A stretch of 64,000 nucleotides of DNA from contig NZ_JAPFQA010000008.1 of the NCBI RefSeq assembly GCF_027563465.1, forward strand, positions 173,190 through 237,189. Reading direction: 5' to 3'. The first letter of the stretch is position 1; each line of letters begins with the position of its first letter. The position numbers and the translations under genes are program-made. Under the pieces are notes generated by a model. That model was not told the DNA's origin, searched no databases, and saw only the letters and a program-made list of their open reading frames with translations. Shown in pieces: positions 47,871 to 56,518 of the stretch. The stretch is from Mesorhizobium qingshengii (lineage in GTDB: Bacteria; Pseudomonadota; Alphaproteobacteria; Rhizobiales; Rhizobiaceae).

Positions 47871-48484
47871 CCTGTCCCCGTTTCGATCCGGGGAACATGG
47901 GCGGCCCCTGGACGGGGATGATTAAGAGAGCCGCATCTCGAGTGGTTTCAACACCTATATCGAGGCGTAGTGGCGTAGCGTGCAAATACAGGAGATTGGC
48001 GGTGCCGACCAGCAATCAAGGCTGACGATCTTCAGGCAAGGGGCGGCGCTCGCCGTTAGAAAACTCCGCGCCAACCTTCACCAAACACCGGATGATGCAA
48101 CTTTACAAAAGCTTCGGGGCTACCTTGCCAATCCGGCATCCCTCTCCAATCCGAATGACCACTGGGCGCATAACGGGCTTAGCCGTCACGCGGGCGAGAA
48201 CCGCCATAACCGGATGACGACGTTGGTGACTATAGATGGCGTGCCATTGAAACGCAGACCTATGTAGCCGAGCGGCAGAAAAATCCTGCGCGAGGACGGC
48301 CGGCACCATGGGTTGCCCGGTCCCCTATCTCGCCATGCTCGACGCGCTGGGTGAGGATATCAGGATCGTATCTGGTGGATCTGTCAAAACCATAAAAAAG
48401 GCGGGTAGTGTTTCAGTTTGAAATTTCAGCGGCCTCAGAAGCGACCATTCAGCCAAGCCTCGCGATGTGCTATGATTCGTCTTA
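47871..48484. other. Leader region of the trb operon
   Basis: No confident gene is present. A 95-codon plus-strand frame (47980-48267) has no recognisable motif. The trb promoter must lie near the right side of 47871, but I see no convincing -35/-10 pair. The stretch probably belongs to a foreign insertion between the CopG-like gene and trbB. Confidence 0.4.
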
Positions 48485-48672
48485 TGGGCAAGAAGGCGAA
48501 GCAGAAGGCCAAGCAAGCGATTGATGCGCCACTAGAGGGCGGGCTTGAAGCGGAAGCCGCCTACTATGCCCGCAAGGTCGGCATCACCAGAGACGAAGCC
48601 GCCAAGATCATCCGGGAAGCCCACCAGCCGAAGCTCTCGATAGTCCGCAAGGATTCGCTTAAGCGACCTTGA
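48485..48672 (+). CDS. Small basic protein, possibly DUF3606-like
   Basis: This 62-aa protein (MGKKAKQKAKQAIDAPLEGG) has a basic N-terminus and a short helical module AAYYARKVGITRDEAAKIIR like that of DUF3606 proteins. TATGAT at 48470-48475 could be a -10 box very close to the start, which would give a nearly leaderless transcript. Its 3' end overlaps the IS1-family remnant on the other strand. Confidence 0.4.
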
Positions 48673-48862
48673 TTTTGTACGGACCGCGCTTGCTGGGCTT
48701 CGGCGCTACGGCGTCCATCTTCCCGCGAAGACCGTCCATCGACCAAAGCGTCTGCGACACGCCAGTGGCCATTGCCAGAGACATTTTCAGCGTCTTGTGA
48801 ATGCGGATGAAGTTGTACCAGACGGTGTACAGCGCAACCATGTGCATATGGTCGGCAAAGCC
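48659..48862 (-). pseudogene. IS1-family transposase C-terminal remnant
   Basis: The frame reads MVALYTVWYNFIRIHKTLKM, then SLAMATGVSQTLWSM and ends KPSKRGPYKIKVA. This is the characteristic tail of IS1-like transposases of alphaproteobacteria. An in-frame TGA just upstream and the lack of the catalytic region show it is a fragment. Confidence 0.7.
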
Positions 48863-48868
48863 GTCTGA

Positions 48869-49186
48869 TCAAGCGGCTTCAGCACGAGTTGACCGTCGAG
48901 GCTTGTGGCGAACCACCACGTCAACCTTGTAGTCGAGCCGGTCCAGACAGCGAACCAGCCTGTCTATTGAAAACTTACCCGTACGCCCGGTGGCGATAGC
49001 GGAGACGTCGGGCTGTTTCATTCCGAGCAGTTCAGCCGACTTCGCCTGGGTCAGGCGCCGGCGCTTGATAATGGCGCGGATCTCGCGGGCCAGCTTGGCC
49101 TTGAGCAATTCCTCTTCGGGATTGTCAAAGCCGAGGTCCGCAAACACGTTGCCGCTGCTCACTTCGGCGGTGATGTCTTCTGTCAT
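48869..49186 (-). CDS. HigA-like antitoxin, XRE helix-turn-helix
   Basis: This 105-aa protein has a Cro/C1-type helix-turn-helix (RRRLTQAKSAELLGMKQPDVSAIATGR within about 42-70), followed by FSIDRLVRCLDRLDYKVDVV, as in HigA2-type antitoxins. It overlaps the toxin gene by 4 bp; the toxin gene comes first, the HigBA order. It would neutralise the toxin and repress the pair's promoter. Confidence 0.88.
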   Translation of the reverse strand: MTEDITAEVSSGNVFADLGFDNPEEELLKAKLAREIRAIIKRRRLTQAKSAELLGMKQPDVSAIATGRTGKFSIDRLVRCLDRLDYKVDVVVRHKPRRSTRAEAA

Positions 49187-49557
49187 GACTTTGTTCCTTT
49201 CCCATAGTTTTCGCGGTAGTGCGCCTCGGCCGCCTTCAATCGCACTGTCACGAGATCGATTTCGTGCTTAGGTGTCTCCCTGCCCTTCTTCGACTTCTTC
49301 TGGAAGCAATGAAGCACGTAGATCACCCCGGCAAAGCGCACGGCATAGACGGCCCGGTAGGTATCTCCGTCGAAGTCGTCGACCACCTCGAGGATGCTGC
49401 GGCCCCCAAACCCTTTCAGGGCTTTGACAGCCGGATGCTCCTCACCATTCTGGGCGTCGTTGATTGCGACACCCATCAACCGGCGAACATCGACCGGAAA
49501 CTCGCGCAGGTCGGCCTTCGACGACCCCATCCATACAGCGGGCTTTTGGTTTTTCAT
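49183..49557 (-). CDS. HigB-like toxin, RelE superfamily (Gp49 type)
   Basis: The start at 49557 (MKNQKPAVWMGSSKADLREF) follows AAGGCAAGGGAGA; an upstream in-frame ATG at 49611 lies ahead of the promoter. The 124-aa protein has GRSILEVVDDFDGDTYRAVY and VIYVLHCFQKKSKKGRETP, the signature of phage-derived Gp49-like HigB ribonucleases, which cleave translated mRNA. Paired with the downstream antitoxin. Confidence 0.88.
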   Translation of the reverse strand: MKNQKPAVWMGSSKADLREFPVDVRRLMGVAINDAQNGEEHPAVKALKGFGGRSILEVVDDFDGDTYRAVYAVRFAGVIYVLHCFQKKSKKGRETPKHEIDLVTVRLKAAEAHYRENYGKGTKS

Positions 49558-49567
49558 TCTCCCTTGC

Positions 49568-49595
49568 CTTATAGCATACAGACTATAATTTTCAA
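49568..49595 (-). promoter_or_regulatory. Promoter and operator of higBA
   Basis: On the minus strand TTGAAA and TATAAG are separated by 16 bp. A palindrome, TATAG-N8-CTATA (49570-49587), covers the spacer and -10 region, a likely binding site for the HigA-like antitoxin. Confidence 0.55.
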
Positions 49596-49847
49596 CGACG
49601 AATCCTGACACCGCTTAGCCACTCTTGAAGGCGTGGTCCTTCATGTAGCCACGGATCTTAAATTGCGGATTTCGCGCCAGATCTGTCCCGTGATTGCCGC
49701 AGCGATGAATCAACGTGGTTCCCCGTGAAGCGACTTACCCTGCTGTCTAGTTCTCTTCCGCCAAACTCTCCATGATAACATATCATTCCAACGCTTTGAT
49801 ATGTTTTGACATATCGATGCTTGCAAAATCTCAGTCTGCCCGTCCAT

Positions 49848-50303
49848 TTAGCCCAAGGGCCTGCCGGGCTGGAGTGTGTCCAGGCCGCCATCGATGTCCT
49901 CGGAGATTTCCTGTCGAAGCTTTGGACCTTTCGCCAGGCGCCGGCCGAGCGCGGTGACGAAGGCATCATAGCGCTCGCCCGCCTTGGCGTGGGCGGCCTG
50001 CGCCGCGGGCTCGGGCAACGCTGGTGTTGTCGCCAGCCAGAAGCGGACGAAAACGGCGACCGTCTCCACCGCAATTCCAACATCGCGCTCCTGGCGTGCC
50101 ATGCGGCGATCGAGCTGGTCGAGCCGCTTGGTGATCGCCGCCTCCTGTCGCTCGGCGGCATCGGGTGAAAGGAACGACTCGATGGCCGCCTCCGCGACGA
50201 GCGACCGTGAAAAATCACGGCGCGCCGCATGTTCGGCAAGCCTGCTCATGACCCTCGGATCGAGATAGACGGACAGGCGTTTTTTGCGGGGTGTCTTTGC
50301 CAT
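49848..50303 (-). CDS. CopG-family (ribbon-helix-helix) protein of the traG locus
   Basis: The start at 50303 (MAKTPRKKRLSVYLDPRVMS) is 7 bp after the traG stop. The N-terminus is a ribbon-helix-helix (RLSVYLDPRVMSRLAEHAAR), followed by a helical region with one hydrophobic stretch (VAVFVRFWLATTPALPEPAA). Such CopG-like genes regularly stand between traG and trbB and may regulate them. Here the trbB gene is displaced by about 2 kb. Confidence 0.8.
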   Translation of the reverse strand: MAKTPRKKRLSVYLDPRVMSRLAEHAARRDFSRSLVAEAAIESFLSPDAAERQEAAITKRLDQLDRRMARQERDVGIAVETVAVFVRFWLATTPALPEPAAQAAHAKAGERYDAFVTALGRRLAKGPKLRQEISEDIDGGLDTLQPGRPLG

Positions 50304-50310
50304 CGGAGCC

Positions 50311-52293
50311 TCACATATCCACGCCGTCGCCGGGGTCGAGGGACGCCTGCCGCGCAATGCCCTGCATGAGGCGCGTCAGTCGACGATTGCGGGCAACACT
50401 GTCCTCCACGTCATCCAGGTGATCGATCTCGAATTCGTTCTCGGTCGATGGCGTCACGACCGGTTCGACGCGACTGAGCTCAGGTTGCCGACGACGTTCG
50501 GAATCAGTTTGGTCCTCATCCGCGGCCGACGGCGCCGACGTGGCTTCCGCAATCCGGGGACGGGAAGGCAGAGGCAGGCTGGTCCAGTCGTCATGTCTCC
50601 CCTCCACTGCCGCCACCAACGCCGGAGGCGGCAGGATACGTTCCCGGAAGCGAGCATCCTCATGATAGCGGGCCTTCTTGGCGCGGATCGGCGGCGCACC
50701 CGAGAGCATGACAATCTCGTCGGTGGCCGGCAGTTGCATCACTTCACCAGGCGTGAGCAGCGGGCGAGCCGTCTCCGAACGAGAGACCATGAGATGACCG
50801 AGCCACGGCGACAGCCTGTGGCCGGCATAGTTCCTCATGGCCCTCATCTCGGTCGCTGTTCCCAGAGCGTCGGACACGCGCTTGGCGGTGCGCTCGTCAT
50901 TGGTGGCAAAGCTTACCCGGACGTGACAGTTGTCGAGGATTGAGTTGTTGGCGCCGTACGCCCTCTCGATCTGATTGAGGGATTGAGCGATCAGGAAGCT
51001 TTTCAGCCCGTAGCCGGCCATGAAGGCGAGTGCCGACTCGAAGAAGTCGAGGCGGCCAAGCGCCGGGAACTCGTCGAGCATCAGGAGCAGCCGGTGCCCT
51101 TTCGCCCTCACCTGCAGATCTTCGGTCAAACGGCGACCGATCTGATTGAGGATCAGGCGAATGAGCGGCTTGGTCCGGTTGATGTCGGACGGCGGCACGA
51201 CGAGGTAGAGTGTCGTCGGATGCTTGTCGTCGACAAGATCGGTGATGCGCCAGTCGCAGCGGCGGGTCACCTCTGCCACGACAGGATCGCGATAGAGGCC
51301 AAGGAACGACATGGCGGTGGAGAGCACGCCAGAGCGCTCGTTGTCGGATTTGTTCAAGAGCTCCCGCGCGGCGCTGGCGATGACCGGGTGCGGACCGCCC
51401 TCACCCAGATGCGCTGTTTTCATCATCGCGGACAGCGTCGATTCGATCGGACGCTTTGGATCGGAGAGGAAACCGGCAACGCCGGCAAGCGTCTTGTCCG
51501 GCTCGGCGTAGAGGACATGCAAGATCGCGCCGACCAGCAGGGCATGGCTGGTTTTCTCCCAATGATTTCGCCGCTCGAGCGAGCCTTCGGGATCGACAAG
51601 GATGTCAGCGATGTTTTGAACGTCACGGACTTCCCATTCGCCGCGGCGCACCTCGAGCAGCGGGTTGTAGGAGGAGGATTTCGGATTGGTGGGATCGAAC
51701 AGCAGGACCCGGCCATGCCTGGCGCGGAAGCCCGCGGTGAGCTGCCAGTTCTCGCCCTTGATGTCGTGGACGACGGCCGAACTCGGCCAGGTCAGCAGTG
51801 TCGGGACGACAAGGCCGACGCCCTTGCCTGAACGTGTGGGCGCAAAGCACAGCACATGCTCCGGCCCGTCATGGCGCAGATAGGCGCTGTCATATCGCCC
51901 AAGCACCACACCATCGGCGTCGAGAAGGCCAGTTGCCTTGACCTCCTGCTTGTCGGCCCAGCGGGCGGAGCCGTAGGTCTCGACCTTCTTGGCCTCGCGC
52001 GCCCGCCAAACCGACATGCCTACGGCGACGGCGACGCAGGCGAAACCGCCAGAAGCCGCGATAAAGGCTCCCTCCACGAAGATCGACGGCGCGTAGGCAT
52101 CGAAGCCATACCACCACCAGAAGAAGGACGGCGGAAGGTAAAATGGAAAGCCCAGGATACGGAACCACGGCCTGCCGAGTTCGGGCTGGAATGCCAGGCG
52201 CCAGGCCACCCACTCCGTCGCGCCCCAGGTCGTGAAAAGTACGATCGCAACAACCGCGAGGATCTGGCCCCAGAGTATCTTGGTGGCGGACAT
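50311..52293 (-). CDS. traG: Coupling protein TraG (VirD4 family ATPase)
   Basis: This 660-aa protein has two or three N-terminal membrane helices (about 8-30 and 50-95), Walker A CFAPTRSGKGVGLVVP (about 149-164), VVHDIKGENWQLTAGFR, Walker B LLLMLDEFPALGRL and the SFATNDERTAKRVSDALG region. It brings the relaxase-bound DNA to the trb channel. The C-terminal 120 residues are variable and probably disordered. Confidence 0.95.
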   Translation of the reverse strand: MSATKILWGQILAVVAIVLFTTWGATEWVAWRLAFQPELGRPWFRILGFPFYLPPSFFWWWYGFDAYAPSIFVEGAFIAASGGFACVAVAVGMSVWRAREAKKVETYGSARWADKQEVKATGLLDADGVVLGRYDSAYLRHDGPEHVLCFAPTRSGKGVGLVVPTLLTWPSSAVVHDIKGENWQLTAGFRARHGRVLLFDPTNPKSSSYNPLLEVRRGEWEVRDVQNIADILVDPEGSLERRNHWEKTSHALLVGAILHVLYAEPDKTLAGVAGFLSDPKRPIESTLSAMMKTAHLGEGGPHPVIASAARELLNKSDNERSGVLSTAMSFLGLYRDPVVAEVTRRCDWRITDLVDDKHPTTLYLVVPPSDINRTKPLIRLILNQIGRRLTEDLQVRAKGHRLLLMLDEFPALGRLDFFESALAFMAGYGLKSFLIAQSLNQIERAYGANNSILDNCHVRVSFATNDERTAKRVSDALGTATEMRAMRNYAGHRLSPWLGHLMVSRSETARPLLTPGEVMQLPATDEIVMLSGAPPIRAKKARYHEDARFRERILPPPALVAAVEGRHDDWTSLPLPSRPRIAEATSAPSAADEDQTDSERRRQPELSRVEPVVTPSTENEFEIDHLDDVEDSVARNRRLTRLMQGIARQASLDPGDGVDM

Positions 52294-52320
52294 AGAAGCG
52301 GTCCTTTCTTCAACATGAGG

Positions 52321-54060
52321 TTAGAGGCCGAGGCCCCGCTTGCGGGCGAAGCTCCAGTCGATGCCGTCGTCATTGCGAGCGACGCCAGAGACGTGGCGGC
52401 CAAGATGTTTTTCCAGGGACGGCGTCCAAGGCACCAGTTGGAAACCGAGGCCGTCATCGATCATGGCGAAACGGCCGGACGCGAGCGTGAAGCGCTGCCG
52501 GTAAGAACCGGTGACGTACTCGCCGCCGCGGGCGCGGTTGAAGGGCTGGCCGGTTTCGGCCGAGAGCTTTTCGCCGAGCGCCTCCAGTTCGCGGCGACGC
52601 AGCGTGTCGATCAGGTTGCGGGTGAAGGTTGTGCGTTGACCCTGCCGCTCGCCGAGGCCCTGTTCGACGAGATGGTCGGCACGGCGCTGCATCGCCTGCC
52701 GCACCTCGGCCCCAAAGCCGCCTTCCGACAACGCAATCGGTTCGCGGGCGATATTCTGACGGTCAAGCCAGGTTGCGCCGGCGGCGGTAATCTGCTGCTC
52801 AATATCGAGATCGGAACGGACAGCGAGTGCTGCGCGCGGATGTCCCTGCGCGTCCTGGAACTTGCGCAACTGAACGATCGAACCCGGAGCGCTGTCGCCG
52901 GCGGCGTCGAGGTCGGACAGCTTGATGTGATGTGTGCGGCCGTCGGTGCCATCGACCACGGCGTAGGCGCTGCCCTTCAGCTCATCATCGAGACCGCGGT
53001 CGACCAGCCGACCGACGATCGGCGTGTCGAGGCGCTCCGCCGCCAGCACATAGTTCGCCGCGCCGCGCTCGATGCCCTGTTCTGTCAGGGCGCGATGCAT
53101 CCGCTTGATGATGTCACCGCGTTCGCCAAGCTCGCGCAGCGTCGCCTCGGCCTTGTCGTCGATCATCCATTGGCCCGGGCCGACCTGTTCTGCAAGGCCA
53201 AGGGTTTCGAGGTTGCGCACCCGTCCGACCTTAAACACGTGGTACTCGTCGGGCTGGGCGTTCGGGGCGGAGGCAAGGTCGATGACGCCTGTGTCGCGGC
53301 CGTCGCGAACAAGTTGCCGGTCAAGCTGGGTCCAACGCTCGGCTTCGACCTGGCGCTGCAGATTGCGGCGGATGTCGAGATCGGTGCGCGGGCCGAGCTC
53401 TTGAGTAACAAGATCGGCCGCGCGCGCGCGCATCCCCTCCTTGATGTAATCGCGCGAGATCACGAGATCCTGCCCGTCATCAGCGTGGCCACGCAGGATG
53501 ATGTGAAGGTGCGGGTTGTCGGTGTTCCAGTGATCGACGCCCGCCCAATCGAGTTTCGTGCCGAGGTCCTTTTCCATCTGGCTCATCAGATCGCGGGCGA
53601 AGGCTTTGAGGTCCGCCATGTCGGTGGCATCTTCCGGCGAGACGATGAAGCGGAAGTGGTGCCGATCATCGCCGCACCGCGCGGCGAAAGCACCGCCATC
53701 CACCTCCCCGCCTTCAGGCCCGAACAGCCTTGCCTTCTCCCCGTCACGGGTGACGCCCTCGCGGCGCAGATAGGTGAGATGGGCGGCAAGCGGGGCGCCG
53801 CGCGCGTGATGGCGCACCAGCCGTGTCTTGATGATCACGGTGCGCGAGCGGCTGGTGAGGAGACGATTGGCGCGCACGCTCGCCGAGCGGCCACGTCCGA
53901 AGGTCGAGCGATTGCCCGGACTGATCCGGCCGGAGCGGGAGATGCGGGCGCCGGCCTTCTGCGCGGCGGCAAGCGCCTGCGCGATGAAGGGCCTGGCGCG
54001 CTGGGCGCCAGACGAGCGGATCCGGCCTGGCCGGATACGAAGATTGTCCTCGCCTGTCAT
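52321..54060 (-). CDS. Relaxase, VirD2/RlxS-like with DUF3363
   Basis: This 579-aa protein has an N-terminal relaxase domain. The metal-binding histidines are H177 (GVDHWNTDNP) and H184/H186 (PHLHIILRGH), with an upstream HHFRFIVSPEDA block (about 134-145). The C-terminal region is the DUF3363 extension (GGEYVTGSYRQRFTLASGRF and EKHLGRHVSGVARN). It would nick oriT and pilot the strand through the channel. It corresponds by position to RlxS of Mesorhizobium ICEs. Confidence 0.9.
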   Translation of the reverse strand: MTGEDNLRIRPGRIRSSGAQRARPFIAQALAAAQKAGARISRSGRISPGNRSTFGRGRSASVRANRLLTSRSRTVIIKTRLVRHHARGAPLAAHLTYLRREGVTRDGEKARLFGPEGGEVDGGAFAARCGDDRHHFRFIVSPEDATDMADLKAFARDLMSQMEKDLGTKLDWAGVDHWNTDNPHLHIILRGHADDGQDLVISRDYIKEGMRARAADLVTQELGPRTDLDIRRNLQRQVEAERWTQLDRQLVRDGRDTGVIDLASAPNAQPDEYHVFKVGRVRNLETLGLAEQVGPGQWMIDDKAEATLRELGERGDIIKRMHRALTEQGIERGAANYVLAAERLDTPIVGRLVDRGLDDELKGSAYAVVDGTDGRTHHIKLSDLDAAGDSAPGSIVQLRKFQDAQGHPRAALAVRSDLDIEQQITAAGATWLDRQNIAREPIALSEGGFGAEVRQAMQRRADHLVEQGLGERQGQRTTFTRNLIDTLRRRELEALGEKLSAETGQPFNRARGGEYVTGSYRQRFTLASGRFAMIDDGLGFQLVPWTPSLEKHLGRHVSGVARNDDGIDWSFARKRGLGL

Positions 54061-54116
54061 CTAAACAGATCCACACATCGTGCCAAGGCACGGAAATCAC
54101 AGTGACAACAGCGTTC

Positions 54117-54131
54117 TGGCGCGGTGCGCCA
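54117..54131. other. Candidate oriT hairpin in the relaxase upstream region
   Basis: TGGCGC-GGT-GCGCCA, a perfect 6-bp inverted repeat with a 3-nt loop, lies 57 bp upstream of the relaxase start in a 244-bp gap without a credible gene. Position next to the relaxase is suggestive only. Confidence 0.25.
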
Positions 54132-54304
54132 AATCTTCGCACCTCGCGGGAATGCTGCATAACCTATTGAAACAACACAACCGATCGACGCCGCACCTCG
54201 CGGCCTTTTATCTCGCCATCTTCCGGTCATTCTGCCCACCCTCCGCCTCCATCCACGCCACGGTGCTCTGGAGCTTGCGGTTGCGCGAGAACGCCCATAT
54301 GCGC

Positions 54305-55078
54305 TCATGGCTGGATCCCTTCGCCCGCTCGCGCCACGAAGAGGCCTTCGGACAGCGGCACGATGGCGGAGACATCGCGCACGCTGGGTGCAGAGCTCAC
54401 GTCATTTGGTGGTCGCTCGGTCGGCACGAGACCGACAGCTTGGTTGCGATCCGGCTGACCTACGAAGAGCGAGCCGTGCTTCCAGGGAACGGCCTCGACA
54501 GGCATAACGACGAAAGGGCGCATACCCTCGCTTTCACCGATCAGGGGGGCGAGCGTCGCGACATAGGTGCGGGTCTCGGCCGGTAACGGACGCCCGGCGA
54601 GGTAGGCTTCGTAGCGTGCAGGCCCCGCGTTGTAGGCGGCCAGAAACCCCGGCGAGCCGAAGCGATCGTGCAGTTCGCGTAGGTACGCCGTTCCTGCCAG
54701 GATGTTGTCCCGGGCATCGAACGGATCGTGGCCGAGCGACCAGCGGGCGCGCAGATAATCCCATGTGCCGGGCATGATCTGCATCAAGCCGCGGGCGCCT
54801 GCGCTGGACACGGCGCGCGCATCGCCCGCACTCTCCTTGCGCATGATGGCGCGTATCAACGCGGTCGGAACGCCGAAGCGCTGCGAGGCTTCGCTGATGT
54901 GCGCGCCGAACGGATCGCGCTGGGACGATCGCGCGATGGCCAAGTCCTGCGCCAAGGTCGCCGCCGGCATGACGGTCGCAACGGACAGGCCGCAAAGCAG
55001 GAGCAGAGCCATGCGCCGGGCAGCGCGAAGCGGCCCGGGCGCACCGCGATGGCTCGTCGACGGACGGCGAGCGCGCAT
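54305..55078 (-). CDS. Lytic transglycosylase, conjugation-associated
   Basis: This 257-aa protein has a signal peptide (MALLLLCGLSVATVMPAATLA) and the SLT domain: FGVPTALIRAIMRKESAGDA (catalytic Glu in KES), GARGLMQIMPGTWDYL, and FLAAYNAGPARYEAYLAG. It locally opens peptidoglycan for the transfer apparatus, the role of VirB1. It lies between the DUF736 and relaxase genes with gaps of 3 and 244 bp. Confidence 0.92.
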   Translation of the reverse strand: MRARRPSTSHRGAPGPLRAARRMALLLLCGLSVATVMPAATLAQDLAIARSSQRDPFGAHISEASQRFGVPTALIRAIMRKESAGDARAVSSAGARGLMQIMPGTWDYLRARWSLGHDPFDARDNILAGTAYLRELHDRFGSPGFLAAYNAGPARYEAYLAGRPLPAETRTYVATLAPLIGESEGMRPFVVMPVEAVPWKHGSLFVGQPDRNQAVGLVPTERPPNDVSSAPSVRDVSAIVPLSEGLFVARAGEGIQP

Positions 55079-55081
55079 CGT

Positions 55082-55417
55082 TCAATCCTTCTCGCTGCGG
55101 TCGCGCGGGCGCGCCCAGTGCAGCGACCAGGACGTCTTGTCGTCGCCATTGCGAAAGAGGTTCGCGCGTATCGGCTGCGCGAAGGTGGGGTCGTCGAGCT
55201 GTATCGAGACATAGTCTCCGGCCTTTTCGCTGGAGCGTTTCCAGCCGGCACCAATCTCGGGGCCGTCCTCGCTTCCGGCGTGAACGCGGTAGTCAGGCGC
55301 ATTCTCCGTTTCGCTCGCCTCTGCCGCCACAATGGCGATATCCAGGTTGAGGCTGAGCGTGTGGATGCGCCCGCTATAGCCAGTCGTCTGGCGCGTGAAT
55401 TCCCCGATCTGTTGCAT
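55082..55417 (-). CDS. DUF736 protein, first copy
   Basis: The start at 55417 (MQQIGEFTRQTTGYSGRIHT) follows a GGAGCC site; the longer frame upstream is not family-like. The 111-aa product has PDYRVHAGSEDGPEIGAGWK and DYVSIQLDDPTFAQPIRANL, the DUF736 pattern. This small beta-barrel-like family is nearly always encoded in ICE and plasmid transfer regions; function unknown. Confidence 0.9.
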   Translation of the reverse strand: MQQIGEFTRQTTGYSGRIHTLSLNLDIAIVAAEASETENAPDYRVHAGSEDGPEIGAGWKRSSEKAGDYVSIQLDDPTFAQPIRANLFRNGDDKTSWSLHWARPRDRSEKD

Positions 55418-55487
55418 GTCAGGCTCCTGTTTTGGAGTGGTGCGGTGATGAAGGCTGGCGGCACGACGCGCGCCGCCGGTCGCGCGC

Positions 55488-56033
55488 TCACCGCGTTGAC
55501 GCGCGCCATTCGAAGCGGCCCTCGCCGTTCTCATCCGTCCACAGCGGGACGGCGCGGCCGATAATCTGGCTGGTGGAGAGGAGGCCGAAGTAACGGCCGT
55601 CGAGGCTGTCGCGGACCTGCCGGTTCATCAGGAAGACTTCGCCGGTCGGGATGCGGCGGCAGCCCTGCCAAACAGGCAAGTCACGGCCGGCCCGATCACG
55701 CTCGAGCGCCACACCCGCCTCGACGCCATCGACGGTGATGGTGAGGTTAAAGCGACAGACCCGTTGCCCGGCAAGGCCAACGATGCGCTTCAAGAGTGGC
55801 ACGCCCCTCGGCAGATAGCCGCGATCAGCCAGGAACGCGGCGAGTGGCTCGGGCGCGTCGACGGCGACAAGATCGGTGACCTCGAACGGTCCGTCGAAGT
55901 CGATCGTGTAGAAGCCGATCGGTGCGCTGGCTGACGCATTCCAGATGAGCTTCGTGGGAATCGAAGAGAGGCCGGGATAGCCGACGCCCATGGTTGCGAG
56001 AACGCTAGCGAGGATGATCCCGGCGCGGCTCAC
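55488..56033 (-). CDS. traF: S26 family signal peptidase, TraF-like
   Basis: The GTG at 56033 overlaps the DUF2840 stop (GTGA), giving 181 aa (VSRAGIILASVLATMGVGYP) with an N-terminal membrane helix. Motifs: IWNASASAPIGFYTI (catalytic Ser in SAPIGFY), GYLPRGVPLLKRIVGLAG (catalytic Lys in LLKRI) and EVFLMNRQVRDSLDGRYFG. TraF-type peptidases mature the conjugative pilin and here would act on TrbC. Confidence 0.9.
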   Translation of the reverse strand: MSRAGIILASVLATMGVGYPGLSSIPTKLIWNASASAPIGFYTIDFDGPFEVTDLVAVDAPEPLAAFLADRGYLPRGVPLLKRIVGLAGQRVCRFNLTITVDGVEAGVALERDRAGRDLPVWQGCRRIPTGEVFLMNRQVRDSLDGRYFGLLSTSQIIGRAVPLWTDENGEGRFEWRASTR

Positions 56034-56518
56034 GGCTCGATCCTCTTGCGCAGCAGAAAGGCGCGATGTTGGTCGAGCGTGTAGGCGCGCGGCGCGTGGC
56101 CGGCGGTTATCCGGTTGTGGATGTGTCGCCAATGATCGGGCGACACCAACTCAGGCTCGATGTCGAGGCGCTGGACGGCGTCGATCGCCTGTAGCACGCG
56201 TTCGACCTTGGGCCAGCTCTCGACCTTCAGAAGGATGTCGCCGCCGGGGCGTACGAAGGGCAGTGTCTGATAGGCTTCGCCACGTGCGATCGCACGCACG
56301 ATATCGATGCGTGAGATGATCGTTCCGAAGTCGTTCGCGGCCCAGCGAACGAACGCAAAGACCGTGCCGGGGCGATAGGACAAGATGCGCCGGTGACGAT
56401 CAACGATCTGTTCCTGAGCGTGGGTGCCGAACCGTATCCAGTTCTCTTGCCTCTTCTCGAGCCAGGTCAGTTCGACATGGACGAGATCGTCGGGGGCGTG
56501 GCGGGTGGCAGCAATCAT
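56030..56518 (-). CDS. DUF2840 protein
   Basis: This 162-aa soluble protein has the DUF2840 sequence (VHVELTWLEKRQENWIRFGT, FAFVRWAANDFGTIISRIDI, VESWPKVERVLQAIDAV). It is found beside traF and repA genes in ICEs of this group; function unknown. It overlaps both neighbours by 4 bp. Confidence 0.9.
   Translation of the reverse strand: MIAATRHAPDDLVHVELTWLEKRQENWIRFGTHAQEQIVDRHRRILSYRPGTVFAFVRWAANDFGTIISRIDIVRAIARGEAYQTLPFVRPGGDILLKVESWPKVERVLQAIDAVQRLDIEPELVSPDHWRHIHNRITAGHAPRAYTLDQHRAFLLRKRIEP

Noticed and set aside
47980..48267. 95-codon plus-strand frame upstream of trbB
   Set aside because: No ribosome site or recognisable motif; ordinary chance length at this GC content.
51856..54105. 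Long plus-strand open frame of 749 codons opposite traG and the relaxase
   Set aside because: It is antisense to two well-supported genes, has no domain signal and reflects high GC with few stop codons.
54057..54308. 83-codon minus-strand frame between the transglycosylase and the relaxase
   Set aside because: Arg/Cys-rich composition without similarity; the stretch is better seen as an intergenic, possibly oriT, region.
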